This document shows positions 59,909-64,000 of a DNA stretch of 64,000 bases, in pieces; within the stretch, counting starts at the first letter, position 1; each line of letters opens with the position of its first letter. The position numbers and the translations under genes are program-made. The notes under the pieces are model-generated. The model saw only the letters and a list, made by a program, of their open reading frames with translations, was not told the DNA's origin and did no database searches. Source of the stretch: Salinicoccus kekensis (GTDB lineage: Bacteria > Bacillota > Bacilli > Staphylococcales > Salinicoccaceae); contig NZ_OBQF01000003.1 of the NCBI RefSeq assembly GCF_900220995.1, positions 186,001-250,000 of the forward strand, read 5' to 3'.

Positions 59909-60715
59909 TTAGTCGTCTGTTTCAAGGATTTCGCCGGACTCTGCATTGATCTTCACTTCTGCGTCGCCGCCGGCATCCGTGTTCATGAGCTCGATTTCGT
60001 ATTCAAGCTGACCGTCATCTTTGTCGAGTGTCCAGCCTTCGAGCTCGCCGCCGACTTCATCCGTTGCAGTCTGAACTGCTTCGTCATGAGGGATGGCGTC
60101 TTCGTATGCAAAGACGTCATTTGCGTCCATGCCGTCATTGTTTTCTGTTTCTTCACTGATGACGGAGAGGTCTTCTGCGAGCATTTTGGCTTCATATTCT
60201 TCCGATTCGTTTTCCATTGAAACTTTATACACCCAGTCTCCATTTTCCTGATCAAGTTCAAGCTCCATCAGTTCTCCGTCAAAATTCTCCTGGGCGGCGC
60301 TTACGGCTTCTTCAGGAGTGGAGCCGAGCTGATCCAGTACGGCAACGCCGGTAGGTTCGGTTGTTTCGGTGTCTTCAGTTGCTTCGCCGTCAGTGGACTC
60401 TGTTTCCTCTGATTCGCTGGTCGAATCGGTGTTGTCCGATGATGTATCATCAGTCGTATCTGAAGTATCTTCCGTGTCATCCGTGCTTTCTCCGGCAGAA
60501 TCATCTGATGTATCCGCTTCTTCGGCAGCATCGTCAGAAGTGTCGGTGCTTTGATCAGTTGTGCCTGTACCTTCATCTTCCTCTACTGCAGTATCCGCAA
60601 CTTCTTCAGGTTCTTCTTCCGGTGCCTGTGCATCTTCTTCACCGCCGCCGCATGCACCGAGCAGCAGTCCTGTGGATAAAACCAGCGTTGCCAATTTGTA
60701 TTTATGGGATTTCAT
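59909..60715 (-). CDS. PepSY-domain lipoprotein with acidic Ser/Thr/Asp-rich linker
   Basis: 268 residues: signal peptide with lipobox LGAC (Cys22), a low-complexity Ser/Thr/Asp/Glu stretch of about 95 residues (about 25-120), then two PepSY-type units (about 130-185 and 195-265), the second ending VKINAESGEILETDD. The linker is likely disordered and spans the wall. PepSY lipoproteins of this kind have no proven role. Its neighbour upstream is a near copy of the N-terminal half only. Confidence 0.82.
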   Translation of the reverse strand: MKSHKYKLATLVLSTGLLLGACGGGEEDAQAPEEEPEEVADTAVEEDEGTGTTDQSTDTSDDAAEEADTSDDSAGESTDDTEDTSDTTDDTSSDNTDSTSESEETESTDGEATEDTETTEPTGVAVLDQLGSTPEEAVSAAQENFDGELMELELDQENGDWVYKVSMENESEEYEAKMLAEDLSVISEETENNDGMDANDVFAYEDAIPHDEAVQTATDEVGGELEGWTLDKDDGQLEYEIELMNTDAGGDAEVKINAESGEILETDD

Positions 60716-60760
60716 TCAAAACATCTCCTTCATGGTTGATTTTATTTTTAAATCTGTGCA

Positions 60761-61006
60761 TTACTCAGTGTCGGCTTCATCTTCAGAGGTGTCGTCCACC
60801 GTGCTCTCGCCGGTGGTGTCATCCGTACCCTCATCGGCTGCGCCGTCTGATGTATTTGCTTCGTCGTTCATCTCGACTGAGGTATCCTCATTACCTTCCT
60901 CAACAACATCCCCTGCAGGGTCGGCTTCCTCTTCGCCGCCACATGCGCCGAGCAGCAGCCCAGTGGATAAAATGAGCGTGGCCAGCCCGTATCTGTGGGA
61001 TTTCAT
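60761..61006 (-). CDS. Truncated twin of the PepSY lipoprotein (signal plus acidic linker)
   Basis: 81 residues. The first 24 match the next gene almost exactly (MKSHRYGLATLILSTGLLLGACGG versus MKSHKYKLATLVLSTG...), including lipobox Cys22, then an acidic Ser/Thr/Asp linker, then a stop: no PepSY domain. Start ATG 61006 has AAGGAGTGG upstream. Its own ribosome-binding site and intact signal suggest it may still be made as a small acidic surface lipopeptide; alternatively it is the remnant of a duplicated gene. It lies 45 bp before the full-length copy. Confidence 0.7.
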   Translation of the reverse strand: MKSHRYGLATLILSTGLLLGACGGEEEADPAGDVVEEGNEDTSVEMNDEANTSDGAADEGTDDTTGESTVDDTSEDEADTE

Positions 61007-61177
61007 TACAACCACTCCTTCATATTCTTATACTGTTTTATTCATCAGTAATTTACCTTTTAAGAAGCGGCTTCAAACATCCCGGCAAAATTTTAATGAA
61101 AACACGCTGAATTTGTCTATTGTCATTTCCGGGGTACAGCTATAAAATGAGTCTATATATGAATAGGAGGAAAATGA

Positions 61178-61816
61178 TTGAGGAATTCGATATTCAAACG
61201 CTGGCTCTTCTTCGTCGGGGGCATGATCATACTTTCCCTGGGCGTCGCCCTGACCATCAAGGGGCGTCTGTACGGACTCGGCCCGTGGGATGTCTTCCAC
61301 TACGGCTTATGGGACACTTTCGGTCTGACGATCGGTTCATGGTCCATCATAGTCGGTGCGGTCATCGTCCTGTTCACGGCGGTGGCGCTGAAGCGGCTGC
61401 CCAAGCTTGGCGTATACATAAATATGTTCACAATCGGCATCTTCATAGATGTTTTCAACTTCCTGCTTCCCGAAGTCGACGGCTGGGTGATGCACGGAAT
61501 TGCGTTCACAGCCGGGGTGATCGTCATGGCCTTCGGCATCGCATTTTATATCACACCCAATCTAGGCGCCGGACCGCGCGATACACTGATGCTGTTTTTC
61601 ATTGAAAAGTTCAATATGAAGCTCTCCAGTGCCCGCAACTTAATGGAAGCTTTTGCACTCGTCGGAGGGTTCCTGCTCGGCGGTCCGGTATTCATCGGAA
61701 GCTTTCTCATAGTCTTTCTGCTCGGCAAACTGATAGAGAAATTCCTGCCGGTCACACGCCGTATGCTCGTCAGGTTCATCGGGCACGATGATCCGGATAT
61801 CATCAAAGTGATATGA
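61178..61816 (+). CDS. YczE/YyaS-family membrane protein
   Basis: 212 residues with five TM helices; LGVALTIKGRLYGLGPWDVFHYGL and the repeat-like second half FGIAFYITPNLGAGPRDTLMLFF mark the YczE/YyaS/YitT-like family, function unknown. The start is TTG 61178, 7 bases after AGGAGG; the ATG at 61174 is in another frame that gives no sensible protein. Single gene. Confidence 0.8.
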   Translation: MRNSIFKRWLFFVGGMIILSLGVALTIKGRLYGLGPWDVFHYGLWDTFGLTIGSWSIIVGAVIVLFTAVALKRLPKLGVYINMFTIGIFIDVFNFLLPEVDGWVMHGIAFTAGVIVMAFGIAFYITPNLGAGPRDTLMLFFIEKFNMKLSSARNLMEAFALVGGFLLGGPVFIGSFLIVFLLGKLIEKFLPVTRRMLVRFIGHDDPDIIKVI

Positions 61817-61881
61817 CGGATCCATCCTCCTGTTCCATTCATCAGGAACCGGCACGAAAATAAAAAGATCGGAGAAATGTA

Positions 61882-63216
61882 ATGAAAAAATACTTTGATT
61901 TCAAAGGTCATGGCACGACATACCGCCGCGAAATAATCGGCGGACTGACGACGTTCCTTTCCATGGCGTATGTTCTTGCAGTCAACCCGGCGATGCTGTC
62001 CCTCCAGGGCATTGACGGTGTGCCGGATGACATGAAGATGGATATGAATGCAGTCTTCGTTGCAACGGCGCTTGCAGCGTTCGTCGGCACCCTGATCATG
62101 GGTGTATTTGCAAAGTATCCGATTGCGCTCGCCCCGGGCATGGGCCTGAATGCCTTCTTCGCATTCTCCGTGGTGCTCACCATGGGCATCCCGTGGCAGA
62201 CCGCGCTCACCGGAGTTTTATTCTCAGGGATCATATTCGTCATACTGACGCTGTCCGGTGTACGTGAATACATAATCAACGCAATCCCCATGGAGATGAA
62301 GATGGCCGTCAGTGCCGGAATCGGCTTCTTCATCACTTTCGTCGGCCTGCAGGGCGCAGGCATCATCACATCGGACGAGGCGACGCTCGTCAGCCTCGGG
62401 CCGGTCCATGATCCGGGCGTCCTCCTTGCAGGCTTCGGCCTGCTCGTCACCGTCATACTGATGGCGAAAAAGGTGCCGGGTGCGATATTCTTCGGGATGA
62501 TCATAACGGCCGTCACAGGTGTCATCTTCAGCCTCGTGCCGATGCCTGAAGGGATCATCAGTGCGGCGCCGAGCATGGCGCCGACATTCGGGGCAGCATT
62601 CGAGGCATTTGCAGAACCGTCGCAGCTCTTCAATACACAGTTCCTGATCGTCGTGCTCACATTCCTGTTCGTCGACTTCTTCGATACGGCGGGCACGCTT
62701 GTGGGTGTGGCATCCCAGGCGAACCTGATCCGGGACAATAAACTCCCGCGTGCAGGGCGTGCATTGCTCTCGGATGCATTCGCGACGATTTCGGGCGCCA
62801 TATTCGGTACATCGACGACGACTTCCTATGTAGAGTCGACGGCGGGTGTTGCCGCCGGTGCACGGACAGGCTTTGCGAGTGTGGTGAGTGCCTTCCTGTT
62901 CTTATCGGCGATATTCTTCTCGCCGCTGCTCGTCACCTTCACATCGGAAGTGACGGCGCCTGCCCTGATCATCGTCGGGGCGCTCATGGCATCGAACTTG
63001 AGCAAAATACCGTTCAACCAGTTTGAGATCGCGGTGCCGGCATTCCTGACGGTGTTCCTCATGCCGCTGTCCTACAGCATAGCGACCGGTATTGCGATCG
63101 GCTTCATATTCTATCCGGTGACGATGATAATGGCCGGACGGAGGAAAGAGGTCCATCCGATGATGTATGGGCTGTTCCTCATCTTCATACTCTATTTCGT
63201 GTTCATCTCGGAATAG
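61882..63216 (+). CDS. Purine permease, NCS2 family (PbuG/AzgA-like)
   Basis: 444 residues, 12-14 TM helices of the guanine/hypoxanthine permease type. Landmarks: REIIGGLTTFLSMAYVLAVNP, LAPGMGLNAFFAFSVV, FFITFVGLQGAGI, FVDFFDTAGTLVGVA and TSTTTSYVESTAGVAAGARTGFASV, which carry base- and proton-binding residues. No purine riboswitch precedes it (only 65 bp after the YczE-like gene), unlike B. subtilis pbuG. Start follows GGAGAAATGTA. Confidence 0.9.
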   Translation: MKKYFDFKGHGTTYRREIIGGLTTFLSMAYVLAVNPAMLSLQGIDGVPDDMKMDMNAVFVATALAAFVGTLIMGVFAKYPIALAPGMGLNAFFAFSVVLTMGIPWQTALTGVLFSGIIFVILTLSGVREYIINAIPMEMKMAVSAGIGFFITFVGLQGAGIITSDEATLVSLGPVHDPGVLLAGFGLLVTVILMAKKVPGAIFFGMIITAVTGVIFSLVPMPEGIISAAPSMAPTFGAAFEAFAEPSQLFNTQFLIVVLTFLFVDFFDTAGTLVGVASQANLIRDNKLPRAGRALLSDAFATISGAIFGTSTTTSYVESTAGVAAGARTGFASVVSAFLFLSAIFFSPLLVTFTSEVTAPALIIVGALMASNLSKIPFNQFEIAVPAFLTVFLMPLSYSIATGIAIGFIFYPVTMIMAGRRKEVHPMMYGLFLIFILYFVFISE

Positions 63217-63302
63217 CATTGTAATTTACAGCTGAATAAAGTATAATGATGGGGTCGAAAATTCCCATCGGAAAAAAGAGTGGAAAAATCTTAGGTTATC
63301 TA

Positions 63303-63331
63303 TTGATTTTTTCGCTCTTTTCGTGTATTAT
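63303..63331 (+). promoter_or_regulatory. Promoter of the S10 ribosomal operon
   Basis: TTGATT (63303-63308), a 17-bp spacer and TATTAT (63326-63331). The mRNA would start near 63338, leaving a leader of about 190 bases. Confidence 0.75.
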
Positions 63332-63344
63332 ATCTAACGTTGGA

Positions 63345-63837
<493 letters not shown>

Positions 63838-63861
63838 TTTTTCACAGGAGGTGGACTTTCG

Positions 63862-64000
63862 ATGACCAAAGGAATCTTAGGTAAAAAAATTGGAATGACT
63901 CAGGTTTTCGGTGAAAACGGCGAGTTGATTCCCGTAACGGTAGTAGAAACAGCAGGTAACGTGGTAGTACAAAAGAAAGTTGAAGAGACTGACGGCTATA
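63862..64000 (+). CDS. rplC: 50S ribosomal protein L3 (N-terminal part)
   Basis: The first 46 residues ([20 protein letters not shown] onward) are unmistakable L3; the gene runs off the window end. AGGAGG lies 11 bases upstream of the ATG, 24 bp after rpsJ, in the order expected for S10-L3. Confidence 0.97.
   Translation, partial: MTKGILGKKIGMTQVFGENGELIPVTVVETAGNVVVQKKVEETDGY

Noticed and set aside
59541-59946. Open frames of 67 codons (plus) and 107 codons (minus) through array 3
   Set aside because: They arise because the 51-bp period is a multiple of three; they follow the repeat, lack ribosome-binding sites and cross terminators.
61120-61605. 161-codon plus-strand frame overlapping the YczE-like gene
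   Set aside because: Arg/His-rich, no membrane segments, out of frame with the family match; the TTG-started frame is the real gene.

Overview
The window looks like a chromosomal stretch from a moderately halophilic member of the Staphylococcaceae. Many proteins read as Staphylococcus/Bacillus orthologues (ArlS/YkoH-type kinase, BsaA-like peroxidase, YtoQ, Mqo, PfoR, GlnR-GlnA, Fem-type transferase). By eye the GC content is higher than in Staphylococcus. The ectoine-type ABC transporter, highly acidic exported proteins and NadR suggest a Salinicoccus/Jeotgalicoccus-like relative. The genus is an inference. No phage, insertion sequence or CRISPR array was seen; this is ordinary housekeeping chromosome ending in the start of the S10 ribosomal operon.

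Layout: 1-2.2 kb, end of a response regulator, its sensor kinase and a PepSY protein (ykoGHI-like). 2.3-4.6 kb, methionine importer metN-metI-metQ. 4.6-9.4 kb, small or unknown proteins, a DoxX-like protein, a PfoR-like PTS-IIC protein, glutathione peroxidase, YtoQ and a HAD phosphatase. 9.5-12.2 kb, malate:quinone oxidoreductase and cystathionine gamma-synthase. 12.5-14.5 kb, a MerR-like coiled-coil protein and a solitary ornithine carbamoyltransferase whose start is out of frame. 14.6-17.3 kb, tyrA divergent from DAHP synthase plus chorismate mutase. 17.3-19.7 kb, metY-metA behind a SAM-I riboswitch. 19.8-23.3 kb, aldehyde dehydrogenase, two tandem small paralogues, an FMN reductase and a membrane glucosaminidase. 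23.3-25.8 kb, thiD-thiM-thiE behind a TPP riboswitch. 25.9-31.9 kb, a formate module: fdhD, tandemly duplicated OFA transporters and a molybdopterin oxidoreductase. 32.2-36.8 kb, an SNF transporter and an RND pump. 37-42 kb, glnRA with a GlnR box, then moxR-DUF58-DUF4129. 42.2-47.5 kb, a HAD protein, serA, a class V aminotransferase and nadR. 47.6-55.9 kb, PopT (DUF368), a GTPase, MsmX, a VOC protein, a Fem-like transferase, an MFS exporter cluster and an APH-fold kinase. 56.3-59.5 kb, ehuBCDA. 59.9-63.2 kb, PepSY lipoproteins, a YczE-like protein and a purine permease. 63.3-64 kb, S10 leader, rpsJ and the start of rplC.

The most interesting signal is upstream of DAHP synthase (15611-15933). 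A perfect sigma-A promoter drives a 19-residue leader peptide ending in Tyr-Tyr-Phe-Ser-Tyr-Phe. It is followed by a chain of mutually exclusive hairpins ending in an intrinsic terminator placed just before the aroF ribosome-binding site. This reads as ribosome-mediated attenuation sensing tyrosine/phenylalanine, in a lineage where T-boxes would be expected for such genes.

The second unexplained pattern is three intergenic arrays (31954-32157, 43353-43550, 59575-59860). Each repeats with a period of 51 bp (51-52 in the second) and each unit holds an inverted repeat, but the repeat sequences of the three arrays are unrelated. Two of them exactly fill the space between converging terminators.
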